Assembly (NCBI GenBank): GCA_023384675.1
Contig: JAHDVK010000027.1
Span: 16,061 to 80,060 of the forward strand
Length of the DNA: 64,000 bases
Direction: 5' to 3'
DNA from: Bryobacteraceae bacterium
GTDB taxonomy: Bacteria; Acidobacteriota; Terriglobia; Bryobacterales; Bryobacteraceae
Positions 20,125-28,608 of this stretch are shown piece after piece. Position numbers and translations under genes: made by a program. The notes beneath the pieces are model-generated. The model searched no databases. It saw nothing but the letters and a program-made list of their open reading frames with translations, and was not told the DNA's origin. Position 1 is the stretch's first letter; every line of letters begins with the position of its first letter.

Positions 20125-20144
20125 TCCGGGCGTCCGCGGGAACC

Positions 20145-21197
20145 TCATGCCGCCGCGGAACCGCGGCGTGGCCGCAGCGTCAGTTCATCGCGGCCGCGCG
20201 CCTTTTCGACGCGTACGATGCCGCCCGGATGCGTCAAGCCATCTACTACCAGCCCCGCGACCTTTTGGATCACGTGCCGGTGCAACGCGCGCTTCAATTC
20301 GCGGGCGCCATAGCGCGTGCTGGTGCCTTCTTTCAGGAGAAATTCGCGGGCTTCGGCGGACAGTTCGACTTGAAAGGCGCGGGCGCCGAGGCGCTGGGCG
20401 AGATGTTCGCGCAGCGCGTGAAGCTGCAAGTCGAGAATCGCTTCGAAGGCGCGGCGGCCGAGCGGCGCGTAGGTGATGACCTGGTCCACGCGGTTGACGA
20501 ATTCCGGCGAGAAGCGCCGGCGTACGGCGCGCGTCGCGATGGCCTGCATTTTCGCAGCGGCGCCGTGCGCCGCGACGGCAGCCAAAGAGGCAAAGCCGAA
20601 GCCATCTTCCAGGCGATCCATCATCTCTCTCGCGCCGAGATTGCTGGTCAGGAAAATCAGGCTGCGCTCGAAGTTCACCGCCGTGTTGTCGCCGAGCTTG
20701 AGGGTGGCTTTGTCCAGCACGCCGAGCAGCAGGCGGGTGAGGGACCCGGCGGCCTTTTCGATTTCGTCGAACAGGACCAGCGAAAGCGGACATTTCTCAC
20801 TGGCGGCGGCGTTCAGCTTCTGCTGGCTGATCATGGGCTGTGTTTCGCGGTGGCCGAGGTAGCCGGGGGGAGCGCCGATCAGTTTCGCTACCTCGTGATC
20901 GAGCTGGAATTCCCCGCAATCGACGCGCAGCACATGGCGCTCGTGACCATGGAGCGCCTCGGCAAGCGCTTCCACCGTGCGGGTTTTGCCGGTGCCGGTG
21001 GGGCCCAGCAGGAGAAACACGCCCACGGGGCGGCCGGTGGGGGCGAGTCCCGATTCGAAGAGCTGGACATAGGGTGCGATGATATCGATCGCATCGTCCT
21101 GGCCGGCGATGCGGCGCCGCAGCGCCTCCGCCAGCCGGCCGGCACGCGACGGCCCGTCTGCGCGCGCTCCGCGCAGGGAAATGACATTGCTCTTCAT
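20145..21197 (-). CDS. Single-AAA+-domain Clp/Hsp100-like ATPase (D2 half only)
   Basis: A 350-residue protein equal to only the second ATPase module of ClpB/ClpC. Walker A GPTGTGKT (65-72), pore-loop Tyr113 in GYLG, Walker B LVLFDE (140-145), sensor 1 TSN (184-186), Arg finger R236 in FVNR and sensor 2 R299 in RYGAR are all present, followed by the D2-small domain. Clp-N repeats, D1 and the middle domain are missing. A GFGF sequence (199-202) falls where ClpC has its ClpP-docking loop. It could be an adaptor-dependent or ClpP-independent unfoldase. It has its own promoter and a strong GGGAGGAG Shine-Dalgarno. Confidence 0.85.
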   Translation of the reverse strand: MKSNVISLRGARADGPSRAGRLAEALRRRIAGQDDAIDIIAPYVQLFESGLAPTGRPVGVFLLLGPTGTGKTRTVEALAEALHGHERHVLRVDCGEFQLDHEVAKLIGAPPGYLGHRETQPMISQQKLNAAASEKCPLSLVLFDEIEKAAGSLTRLLLGVLDKATLKLGDNTAVNFERSLIFLTSNLGAREMMDRLEDGFGFASLAAVAAHGAAAKMQAIATRAVRRRFSPEFVNRVDQVITYAPLGRRAFEAILDLQLHALREHLAQRLGARAFQVELSAEAREFLLKEGTSTRYGARELKRALHRHVIQKVAGLVVDGLTHPGGIVRVEKARGRDELTLRPRRGSAAA

Positions 21198-21205
21198 GGA
21201 CGAGG

Positions 21206-21229
21206 ACTCCTCCCTCGCAAGAAATTATA
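21206..21229 (-). promoter_or_regulatory. -10 element and strong Shine-Dalgarno of the D2-only Clp gene
   Basis: On the minus strand a perfect TATAAT (21229-21224) is followed by GGGAGGAG (21213-21206), ending 8 bases before the ATG at 21197. The -35 region is T-rich but poorly conserved. Confidence 0.5.
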
Positions 21230-21299
21230 GACGGCGGAAGCGAAAAAACGGCCTCCGGCGGGGGCAAAAGCAGGCTGTCCGGCGATTTCTTTCGAATTT

Positions 21300-22412
21300 T
21301 TATTTGCTTTGGAATGTGATGATTGCGTCCAAAATGCGGGCGCAGGCGCGGCCGTCGCCGAAAGGGCTGTCAACAGGTGCGCCGGCGGGGGCGGTTTTGC
21401 GCTTTTCCAGAGCCGCGAACACGGCCGAACAGATCCGTTCCGGATCGGTGCCGGCGAGTTCGGCGCAGCCTGCCTCGACGGCCTCCTGGCGTTCCGTGAC
21501 GGCTCGCATGACGATCACCGGCTTGCCCAGGGCGGGGCCTTCTTCCTGCACGCCGCCCGAGTCCGTGAGCAGCACGTCGGCGCGGCGCATCAGGTCGATG
21601 AACGGGACGTAATCCAGGGGTTCGAGCAGGGTGACGCCGGGCGCGCCGCGCAGCCGCCTTTGGACCACCTCGCGGACATTCGGGTTCGGATGGACCGGAT
21701 AGACGATTTGGATGTCCCCGCGCGCCGCGATGCGCAACGCCGCCTCGCAGATCTGTTCAAACCCCGGACCGAAGCTTTCGCGGCGGTGCGCGGTCATCGC
21801 GACGAGGCTCTTGCCGGACGGGGGCAGGGGCCCGCCGTAGCCGGCGATTACGCCGCGTTCGAGCTGGTCCACCACCAGCAGCAGCGCGTCGATGCCGGTG
21901 TTGCCGGTGACGTGGATGCGGTCCCCGGGAACGCGCTCCTGGCGCAGTTGGGCGGCGGCGCGGGCGGTGGGGGCGAAGTGGAGCGCGGAAAGGCGGGTGG
22001 TGAGGACGCGGTTCAATTCTTCGGGGAACGGTTCGGCGAGGCTGCCGGTGCGCAGGCCGGCCTCGACGTGGCCCACGGGGATTCCGCGATAGAAGGAGGC
22101 GAGCGCGGCGGCGAAGGTTGTCGTGGTATCTCCCTGCACAAGGACGAAGCCAGGCTTTTCCTCGGCCAGCACGGGATCGAGGGCTTCGATCACGCGCGCG
22201 GTCAGCCCGGCCAGCGTTTGGCCGGGGCGCATCACGCCCAGGTCGTGATGGGGCCGCACCTTGAAGACCTCCAGGATGGTGTCGAGCAGCTCGCGGTGCT
22301 GGGCGGTGACGCAGACGCGGGGCTCGAAGGCGGGGTGCGTCTGCATCGCCAACACGAGCGGGCACAGCTTCACAGCTTCCGGCCGGGTGCCGAAGACGAA
22401 AAGGACGCGCAT
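21300..22412 (-). CDS. wecB: UDP-N-acetylglucosamine 2-epimerase (non-hydrolysing)
   Basis: It interconverts UDP-GlcNAc and UDP-ManNAc for surface polysaccharides. The 370-residue GT-B fold protein starts with the classic FGTRPEAVKLCPL motif and has VQGDTTT, GHVEAGLRTG, TAHRRES and LTDSGGVQEE, the UDP-binding and catalytic segments of WecB/MnaA. The length is normal. No other capsule or antigen gene is adjacent; it is followed by a run of T on its coding strand that may end transcription. Confidence 0.95.
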   Translation of the reverse strand: MRVLFVFGTRPEAVKLCPLVLAMQTHPAFEPRVCVTAQHRELLDTILEVFKVRPHHDLGVMRPGQTLAGLTARVIEALDPVLAEEKPGFVLVQGDTTTTFAAALASFYRGIPVGHVEAGLRTGSLAEPFPEELNRVLTTRLSALHFAPTARAAAQLRQERVPGDRIHVTGNTGIDALLLVVDQLERGVIAGYGGPLPPSGKSLVAMTAHRRESFGPGFEQICEAALRIAARGDIQIVYPVHPNPNVREVVQRRLRGAPGVTLLEPLDYVPFIDLMRRADVLLTDSGGVQEEGPALGKPVIVMRAVTERQEAVEAGCAELAGTDPERICSAVFAALEKRKTAPAGAPVDSPFGDGRACARILDAIITFQSK

Positions 22413-22441
22413 GGGGGGAGGCGGCGAACGGCGGCGGGCGC

Positions 22442-22660
22442 CTACTTGTGGCGGTAGGTGATGCGTCCCTTGGTGAGGTCGTACGGCGACATCTCGAGAG
22501 TGACGCGGTCGCCAGCCAGCACGCGGATGCGGTTGCGCCGCAGTTTGCCGGCCAGGTGAGCGAGGACGATCCGGTCCTGCTCCAATTGCACGCTGAACAG
22601 GCCGCTGGGGAACTTTTCCACCACCACGCCTGTCATTTCGATACAGTCTTCTTTACTCAT
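22442..22660 (-). CDS. infA: Translation initiation factor IF-1
   Basis: A 72-residue S1/OB-fold factor that occupies the ribosomal A site during initiation. The ATG at 22660 gives the family N-terminus ([11 protein letters not shown]); an open frame upstream to 22762 has no similarity. Conserved stretches are [15 protein letters not shown] and [15 protein letters not shown]. It stands alone between wecB and a GGDEF gene, not in a ribosomal-protein operon, so it may be a second copy. Confidence 0.95.
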   Translation of the reverse strand: MSKEDCIEMTGVVVEKFPSGLFSVQLEQDRIVLAHLAGKLRRNRIRVLAGDRVTLEMSPYDLTKGRITYRHK

Positions 22661-22721
22661 CAGCCTCCTGGGACGAAGATTCGCACGCGCACAGATCCCC
22701 TGCGCAGTTCCGTCATTAGAA

Positions 22722-22727
22722 AGTATA
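22722..22727 (-). promoter_or_regulatory. Candidate -10 of infA
   Basis: TATACT on the minus strand, 61 bases upstream of the infA ATG, in the divergent region. No convincing -35 is present at 16-18 bases. Confidence 0.3.
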
Positions 22728-22779
22728 TCCCAAAGACCGGCCGCTCCCGGACGATAAGCCACCTCAGAGAGTGACCATC

Positions 22780-23799
22780 ATGCAGCAGAGCAATTTGATT
22801 TCGATCCGCGATTCCATCGAGGAACTGGGCCAGTTGGAGGACCGTCTGAAGGTTCTGCTGGAAGCCTACGGGGCGGCCTTTGCCGATGTGGATACGGAGT
22901 TGTTCAGGCTGTACGCGTCGAAGCTGGGAATCCCGAAGCCTGATTTCATTGCGCCGCGCGAGGCGCTGCGGGAGCGCACGGGAGTGGCCGGCATCAGGGT
23001 CGCCCGGGAGGCCTTCCGGGAGGGCATTGTGAAGGCGGGCAACGATTTCGCGAGCCGGATGACCGGGCTGGTGGAGATGAGCGATGTGCTGGAGCGGATC
23101 GGGCGCCTCAACGACAGGCTGCGGGGCAGTGCGGGCCGGCAGACCGAACGGCTGGAGGACGTCAGGAACGGCCTGCAGCAGACTATGACGATTAACAGTC
23201 TGGACGAAATGAGGCGCTCGCTGACCGGGCAGATTTCGCTGCTCGAAAAAACAATTGATGACGTGCGCCAGGACAATGCCGCGATGCTGGCGGAGATGGA
23301 AGAGGAGATGGCCACTTACCGGCGGCAACTGGACGAGGCCACCTGCCTGGCGGGCCAAGATCCGGTCACCCGGCTGCCGAACTGCCGCGCGCTCGAAAGC
23401 GAGGTTCGCTCGCATCTGGAGTCGGGCGTGCACTTCAGTCTGATTCTGATCACGCCGCAGCAGTTGGCGCTGGTGAACCGCCAGTTGGGTCACGAAGGGG
23501 GCGACGAACTGCTGAAGCAGGTGGGCGAGCGGCTGCGGGAGGTCTGCGGCCGCGAGGAGAAGGTGGCGCGCTGGCGGGGAGCAGAGTTCGCCTTTCTGAT
23601 GGTGGGCGGGCTGAATAAGGCGATCGCGCGTTCGCGGGAACTCGTTCGGGAATTGACCGGCGAATACACGCTGCCGGGGCCATCCGGGCCCAGACGATTC
23701 CAAATCACGGTGCGCTATGGCATCGCCGAAAGCCGGAACGGCGACTCGAAAGCCGAACTGTTGGCCAGGGCGGAATCCTTGCTGATGGGCGCCGTCTGA
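22780..23799 (+). CDS. GGDEF-domain protein with degenerate active site
   Basis: A 339-residue soluble protein: an N-terminal helical region of about 185 residues with coiled-coil character (LEKTIDDVRQDNAAMLAEMEEEM), then a GGDEF fold beginning at DPVTRLPNCRALE. The active-site GG(D/E)EF is replaced by RGAEF (residues 266-270), so diguanylate cyclase activity is unlikely; GTP binding or protein interaction may remain. ATG at 22780 or GTG at 22771 could initiate. It is divergent from infA. Confidence 0.82.
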   Translation: MQQSNLISIRDSIEELGQLEDRLKVLLEAYGAAFADVDTELFRLYASKLGIPKPDFIAPREALRERTGVAGIRVAREAFREGIVKAGNDFASRMTGLVEMSDVLERIGRLNDRLRGSAGRQTERLEDVRNGLQQTMTINSLDEMRRSLTGQISLLEKTIDDVRQDNAAMLAEMEEEMATYRRQLDEATCLAGQDPVTRLPNCRALESEVRSHLESGVHFSLILITPQQLALVNRQLGHEGGDELLKQVGERLREVCGREEKVARWRGAEFAFLMVGGLNKAIARSRELVRELTGEYTLPGPSGPRRFQITVRYGIAESRNGDSKAELLARAESLLMGAV

Positions 23800-23845
23800 G
23801 GGAGTCCGCGCCCTGCTACGATCGGGGTGAGGTTCGAGAGCGATC

Positions 23846-24667
23846 GTGCAAGCGTTTAAGGACAAAGGCGTGCTTATCACCGGCGCGGGCCGCGGCATCG
23901 GTAAACGGCTGGCCATTGGATTCGCCCATGCGGGCGCGCGCGTCGGGCTGCTGGCCCGAAGTAAGGCGGAGCTGGAACTGGCCGATCTCGAGATCGAACA
24001 CGGAGGCGGCACGTCGCTGCGTCTGCGAGCCGATGTCCGCGAATATGACCAGGTGGCGGCGGCCGCCGAGCGGATGCGGAACCTCTATGGCGGCGTGCAT
24101 GTGCTGGTCTGCGCGGCGGGCGAACTCGGCCCCATCGGCCCCTTTGCCGAAGTCAATCCCCGCGAGTGGGCCGAAGTGCTCAACGTGAACCTCATCGGCG
24201 CGATGCACGCCGTCCGTGCGGTGCTGCCGCAGATGATCGAGCGGCGCTCCGGCAAGATTATTCTCCTGACCGGCGGCGGGGCCGAAGAGGCCCGGCCCTG
24301 GTTCAGCGCTTACGCCGCCTCGAAGACCGCGCTGACGCGCTTCGCCGAATCGCTCGCGGAAGAAGTCCGCGAGGACAACGTACAGATCAACTGCATGTAT
24401 CCCGGCCCTACCTACACGAACACGACCGACGAACTATTGCGCGCGGGCGAGCGCGCCGGCTGGAAGGAAGTGCAGGAGGCCTCGCAGGTGCGAACACACG
24501 GCGGCACCCCGCCCGAAAAGCAAATCAATCTGGCGATGTTTCTGGCGTCGGATCGCTCAAACCACATCTCCGGCAAGCTTCTGCACGTCGACGACGACTG
24601 GCGGCGGTTGGAACATGCCACAGTACACGCGGGCATTTACACCCTGCGCCGGCTGAACCGGGGCTGA
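23846..24667 (+). CDS. Short-chain dehydrogenase/reductase (SDR)
   Basis: A 273-residue Rossmann-fold oxidoreductase starting at GTG, with cofactor motif TGAGRGIGKR, CAAGELG (the NNAG equivalent) and the active-site YAASK. The usual catalytic Ser 13 residues before the Tyr is a Gly in this protein, with Thr one position further away (LLTGGG). Either Thr substitutes or catalysis is impaired. Substrate unknown; it is flanked by an unrelated GGDEF gene and a convergent GH127 gene. Confidence 0.85.
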   Translation: MQAFKDKGVLITGAGRGIGKRLAIGFAHAGARVGLLARSKAELELADLEIEHGGGTSLRLRADVREYDQVAAAAERMRNLYGGVHVLVCAAGELGPIGPFAEVNPREWAEVLNVNLIGAMHAVRAVLPQMIERRSGKIILLTGGGAEEARPWFSAYAASKTALTRFAESLAEEVREDNVQINCMYPGPTYTNTTDELLRAGERAGWKEVQEASQVRTHGGTPPEKQINLAMFLASDRSNHISGKLLHVDDDWRRLEHATVHAGIYTLRRLNRG

Positions 24668-24677
24668 GCGGCGGCGG

Positions 24678-27047
24678 TCAGCCTTCCGCGATCCACACGA
24701 CGGACTTGGGCGGCGGCGGGGGCGGACGCGAACCGTCCGGCCGGGGCGGCGGCGCGGCTGGAGGCAGGGCGGTGCCCGGTTCCCGGTTCATCCGAACGGC
24801 GTTCGGGACGGCCAGCAAAGGGCTTCCATCCGCGAATTGTCCCCTCAGCACGATGACGCCGCCCAGCAGGTCCTGCCGCCATTCGGCGCGCAGCGCCCCC
24901 GGCGCGATCGGCTTGGAGATGTCCTGGTCCTGCCGCTCGATGTTGTAGATGAGCGGGCCGAAGCGCAGGGCGGTTTGGCCGCGCAAGGAGGCGATGCGGC
25001 TATCGGGGCGAATCCGCTGCGGCTCGATCGCCACGTCGAATTCGACGCGGTCGCCCTTGCGCCATTGGCGGTTCAGGACCGCGTACCCGTCGCGCATCTC
25101 CGCTTTCGCCCGCGTACCATTCACGAGGATCACAGGGGCATCCGCTTTGGATGGTTCCGCCCGGTAGAGCTCGCTCGCGTTCCGGTTGGGGATGCGCAGG
25201 TGGAGCCGGAAGTTTCCGGGGCGCACCGGATTCACCGTCAGCTTCACCTGTCCGCTCCAGGGGTAATCGGTCTGTTGGATGATCTCCAGATCGCCGATGA
25301 CGGTCCGGCTCCCGGCGTACAGGTTCACGAAGACGCCGCCGCGGTTGCGGACGTACATCCATGTTGGAAGCATCAGGAGCGTGCGCGGCAGGTTGCCGAC
25401 GCAGCAGGGGCAGACGTGCCACTGATACCGAGCCACTCGCGCTTCCAGCGGATTGTCGTAATAGAAGTGCCGGGCGTCCAGATCCATGGCTCCGGCAAGG
25501 GCATTGTAGAACGTCTCTTCGTACAGGTCCGCGTACCGGGCATCGTGCCAGATCCGGTTCATCTTCCACTGGAAGAACAGCTCTCCGCAGCTTGAGCACG
25601 ACTCGCAATACGCGCGGTTGCGCAAGGAGTAGTTTGCCCCGAACCCCTCCGAGGTTTCGCCGCTGCCGGTGCCGCCGGTGAGGTAGCGCTTGCGGTGCGT
25701 GATATTGGACCAGAGCGACTTCGCGGCGCTGCGGTAATCGGGATCTCCCGACTCGATCACCACGTCCGCCATCGCCGAGTAGGTGTAGGCCGCGCGCACG
25801 GCGTGGCCGACGGCCTCGTACTGTTCGACCACCGGCAGGTGGGACTGGCTGTATTCGTTCTGGTCGCGCGGACCGGTGCCCGCATGGTGCCGGCAATCGA
25901 GGAGGAACCGGGCAAGTTGAAGGTACCGGCGGCCCGCGCCCGCGCCCTCGACTTCATCCACGTAGCGGCCGAAGCGCATCAGGGCCTGTTCCATGCCCTG
26001 GTGCTCGTCGTACCAGGCCTGTTTGGGACGCGGGCCGAGGTTGCGGTCCCAGCAATCGGCCAGCTTCTTCGCGGCGTCGTACAGGCGCCGGTCCTTGCCG
26101 CCGGTCATCCGGTGATGGCTGAGGGCGGCCTCCAGGAGGTATCCGGCGACGTAGCCTTCATGGTCGGGGCGGCGGGCCGGGTCCCAGTGGCGGAAGCCGC
26201 TCGTGTCGATCAGGGCGCCATCGCGGCCTTGGCGGGGCAGGGTGAAGGCGGTTTGGAGATAGCCGTCCGGCTCCTGCGCGCCGAGGACCAGCGGGATCCA
26301 CTGCTCGAGAATCTGCCGCATCAGCTTGTGGGCGGCTTCCATTTCCGGATCGCCTTCAGCGGGATAGCCGAGCGCCAGGCTCATGGCTTCGATGGTCTGG
26401 TACACCCAGGCGTTCGAAAAGACGTAGCCTTTGTGATGGCCGTGCGGCTCCCCGCGCAGTTTCTTGCCGGCCTCGACGAAATTGTCGATGCCGCCCGGCC
26501 CCACTTCGATTTCGTCCCGGTTGATCTGGCGGATGCAGTGGGGAATCCAGTTGACGATCAGGCCCCGCAGACGGGGCTTCCAGAAGGGGCTGGTGACTTC
26601 GAAAGCCGCGGGCTCAAACGCGGCGAGGGGCTGTGCCGGGGCGGGCGGCTCCACGTCCACCGTCAGTGTGGACTCGCGCTTGCCGGCCTCGGATTCGGCT
26701 TCCAATCGAAGCACGTAGCGCCCCGGGGCGCTGAACGTGGCTGTGGTTTGCAGGGCGGCCGGTTCGGCGAACTTCACCGTGCCGGGACCGGAAGCTTTGC
26801 TCCAGGCGGCTCGGACTCCGGACGCGGGCTGACTTTCAACGGCCGGCCGCACGCCATTGCGTGGGCGGGTGGCGGAGGGCGCAAGCCCGGTGCCCGCCCA
26901 GCCTCGGAGCCAGGTCTTGCCCGGCAGAACCACAACGCGGTCCACGCCGGCATCCAGTTCGAACGGGGTTTGGGCGGCGGCCAGCGGTGACAGCGCGGCT
27001 GAAGCGACCAGAGAACGGCGGGTGATTCCCTCACGGCGGCAATTCAT
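24678..27047 (-). CDS. Tat-exported GH127-like glycoside hydrolase with N-terminal beta-domain
   Basis: A 789-residue protein. The ATG at 27047 begins a twin-arginine-type signal (GITRRSLVASAALSPLAAAQ). A roughly 100-residue Ig/PKD-like beta domain follows, then the GH127/DUF1680 barrel with an ESCSSCGE segment (the Glu-x-Cys region) and CPCC (the paired cysteines), C-terminal sheets, and an unusual Pro-rich tail (PPAAPPPRPDGSRPPPPPP). It likely acts on arabinose-containing glycans outside the cytoplasm. The second such enzyme in the window after 17616-19781, but only distantly similar to it. Confidence 0.85.
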   Translation of the reverse strand: MNCRREGITRRSLVASAALSPLAAAQTPFELDAGVDRVVVLPGKTWLRGWAGTGLAPSATRPRNGVRPAVESQPASGVRAAWSKASGPGTVKFAEPAALQTTATFSAPGRYVLRLEAESEAGKRESTLTVDVEPPAPAQPLAAFEPAAFEVTSPFWKPRLRGLIVNWIPHCIRQINRDEIEVGPGGIDNFVEAGKKLRGEPHGHHKGYVFSNAWVYQTIEAMSLALGYPAEGDPEMEAAHKLMRQILEQWIPLVLGAQEPDGYLQTAFTLPRQGRDGALIDTSGFRHWDPARRPDHEGYVAGYLLEAALSHHRMTGGKDRRLYDAAKKLADCWDRNLGPRPKQAWYDEHQGMEQALMRFGRYVDEVEGAGAGRRYLQLARFLLDCRHHAGTGPRDQNEYSQSHLPVVEQYEAVGHAVRAAYTYSAMADVVIESGDPDYRSAAKSLWSNITHRKRYLTGGTGSGETSEGFGANYSLRNRAYCESCSSCGELFFQWKMNRIWHDARYADLYEETFYNALAGAMDLDARHFYYDNPLEARVARYQWHVCPCCVGNLPRTLLMLPTWMYVRNRGGVFVNLYAGSRTVIGDLEIIQQTDYPWSGQVKLTVNPVRPGNFRLHLRIPNRNASELYRAEPSKADAPVILVNGTRAKAEMRDGYAVLNRQWRKGDRVEFDVAIEPQRIRPDSRIASLRGQTALRFGPLIYNIERQDQDISKPIAPGALRAEWRQDLLGGVIVLRGQFADGSPLLAVPNAVRMNREPGTALPPAAPPPRPDGSRPPPPPPKSVVWIAEG

Positions 27048-27090
27048 GGGATCGAGTATATTACCGCCACGCCCTGACAAGTGTGCCCGA

Positions 27091-27120
27091 TAAACGAAAG
27101 GCCACCCCAGGAGGGCGGCC
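27091..27120 (-). terminator. Rho-independent terminator of the Gfo/Idh gene
   Basis: On the minus strand GGCCGCCC, a 5-base loop and GGGTGGCC form an 8-bp stem (one G-T pair) followed by TTTCGTTT. It begins 30 bases after the stop codon of the oxidoreductase gene and before the GH127 start. Confidence 0.75.
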
Positions 27121-27149
27121 CTTCGCAATCACTCGCGCGGAAGTTTCGA

Positions 27150-28433
27150 TTAGGCGCGGCGGTAGGTGTCGGTCTTCGAATCCCAGAGGATTTTCTTACC
27201 CTCGCGGTAACTGACCACCGAAAGCAGCCCGGCCACCACGGCGTCAAAGCCCGCGCGGACCGGGGCGACGGCCTGCTCCTTGCCCTTGATGGCGTTGATG
27301 AAGTTGCGGATGTGGGCCTCGACGGCGAGGTTGTCGTTGCGTGGGATCGTGATCGACAACTCCTTGCGCTCCTTCACGTTCTCGCTCATGCCCGGGGCGA
27401 ACACCTCGGGGTAGTAATTCAGCGTCGAGCGGTTGATCACCTCGATGGTGCCTTCATTGCCGCAGAACTGCTCGCCGTAGCCGAATTTGGCGTTGCCGAG
27501 GTAGCAGGAGTAGTTCACGTGGAACTTCTCGGCTTCGTAGTCGAGCAGGACGCTCCAGGTGTCGGGCACGTCGCGGTCGTCGTCCTTCGTCCACCGGTAC
27601 ACCCCGCCAGAGGCGATGATCGAGGAGGGCGTGCCTTTGCCCATGACGAAGGCGGTGACGTCGGTCTGGTGGACCATCAGGTCGGTGGCGATGCCGCTCG
27701 AGTAGTCCCAGTAGAGCCGCCACTGGGAATAGCGGGCGCGGTTGAATTCGCGTTTGGGCGCGGGGCCGAGGAAGCCCTGCCAATCGGCCGTCTTTTCGCT
27801 CAGATCTTCGGGGATGGTGTAGCGCCAGGCAGCCGCGCCGGTAGGCAGGGCGTTGCGATACCAGAAAGCGCGGGTATAGTGGCAATCGCCGATAACACCC
27901 TGCTCGATCATGGTCTTAGCCATCTGGTAGAGGCTGTTCGAGCGGTTCTGCGTGCCGACCTGCACAATGGACTTCGAGGTCTTCGAGACTTTCAGGATCT
28001 CCTGCGCCTCCTCGATGGTGTGGGAGAGGGGTTTTTCGACGTACACGTGCTTGCCGGCGGCGAGGGCGTCGAGCAACTGGCGGTGGTGCAGGTGTTCGGG
28101 GGTGGCGATGACGACTGCGTCGATGGACTTGTCGTTGAGGATTTCCTTATAGTCCGCGACGGCCTTGGGGGCGCGGCCCTGCCGGGTGGCGACGAGGTCC
28201 TTGCCGCGGTTCAGGTTGGTCGCGAAGGTGTCGCAGACGGCTGTGACGTTGACAGCGGAGGCGACGCCATCGTAGGCGCGCTGCAGCAGGTAGTAGCCGC
28301 GGCCGCCGGTACCGATCCAGCCCATGTTGATCTTTTCGTTCTGTCCGAGTGCCGGCAGGACGGCGGGGCCGGCCATCGCGGCGGCAACGGCGGTGTTGCG
28401 GACGAAATTGCGTCTTGAGAGTTCCTGGCTCAT
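27150..28433 (-). CDS. Tat-exported Gfo/Idh/MocA family oxidoreductase
   Basis: A 427-residue protein. The ATG at 28433 opens a twin-arginine signal (LSRRNFVRNTAVAAAMAGPA) followed directly by a Rossmann fold (INMGWIGTGGRG) and the EKPLSHTIEEA motif containing the lysine typical of glucose-fructose-oxidoreductase relatives. Tat export lets such proteins fold around a tightly bound NAD(P) before export. It probably oxidises or rearranges a sugar in the periplasm. Own promoter at 28486-28514 and own terminator: a single-gene unit. Confidence 0.9.
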   Translation of the reverse strand: MSQELSRRNFVRNTAVAAAMAGPAVLPALGQNEKINMGWIGTGGRGYYLLQRAYDGVASAVNVTAVCDTFATNLNRGKDLVATRQGRAPKAVADYKEILNDKSIDAVVIATPEHLHHRQLLDALAAGKHVYVEKPLSHTIEEAQEILKVSKTSKSIVQVGTQNRSNSLYQMAKTMIEQGVIGDCHYTRAFWYRNALPTGAAAWRYTIPEDLSEKTADWQGFLGPAPKREFNRARYSQWRLYWDYSSGIATDLMVHQTDVTAFVMGKGTPSSIIASGGVYRWTKDDDRDVPDTWSVLLDYEAEKFHVNYSCYLGNAKFGYGEQFCGNEGTIEVINRSTLNYYPEVFAPGMSENVKERKELSITIPRNDNLAVEAHIRNFINAIKGKEQAVAPVRAGFDAVVAGLLSVVSYREGKKILWDSKTDTYRRA

Positions 28434-28485
28434 ATCGCGTTGTCTCCTTAGCATTTGCAGGCGCGCCGGGGCGGCCGAACCCGTT

Positions 28486-28514
28486 ATCATATCGAATCGT
28501 AACGCCGGTGTCGC
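28486..28514 (-). promoter_or_regulatory. Promoter of the Gfo/Idh gene
   Basis: On the minus strand GCGACA (28514-28509), a 17-base spacer and TATGAT (28491-28486) match 4 of 6 and 5 of 6 consensus positions. It lies 53 bases upstream of the ATG at 28433, which has AAGGAG as Shine-Dalgarno. Confidence 0.55.
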
Positions 28515-28608
28515 CCGTTGCATCTAAGGGGGTGGGTAGATGGTCCCGGCAAGCCGGGTGGCGTGTGGGACAATCGAATCAGATCGGAAATTTGGTGAAA
28601 ATCGAGCC

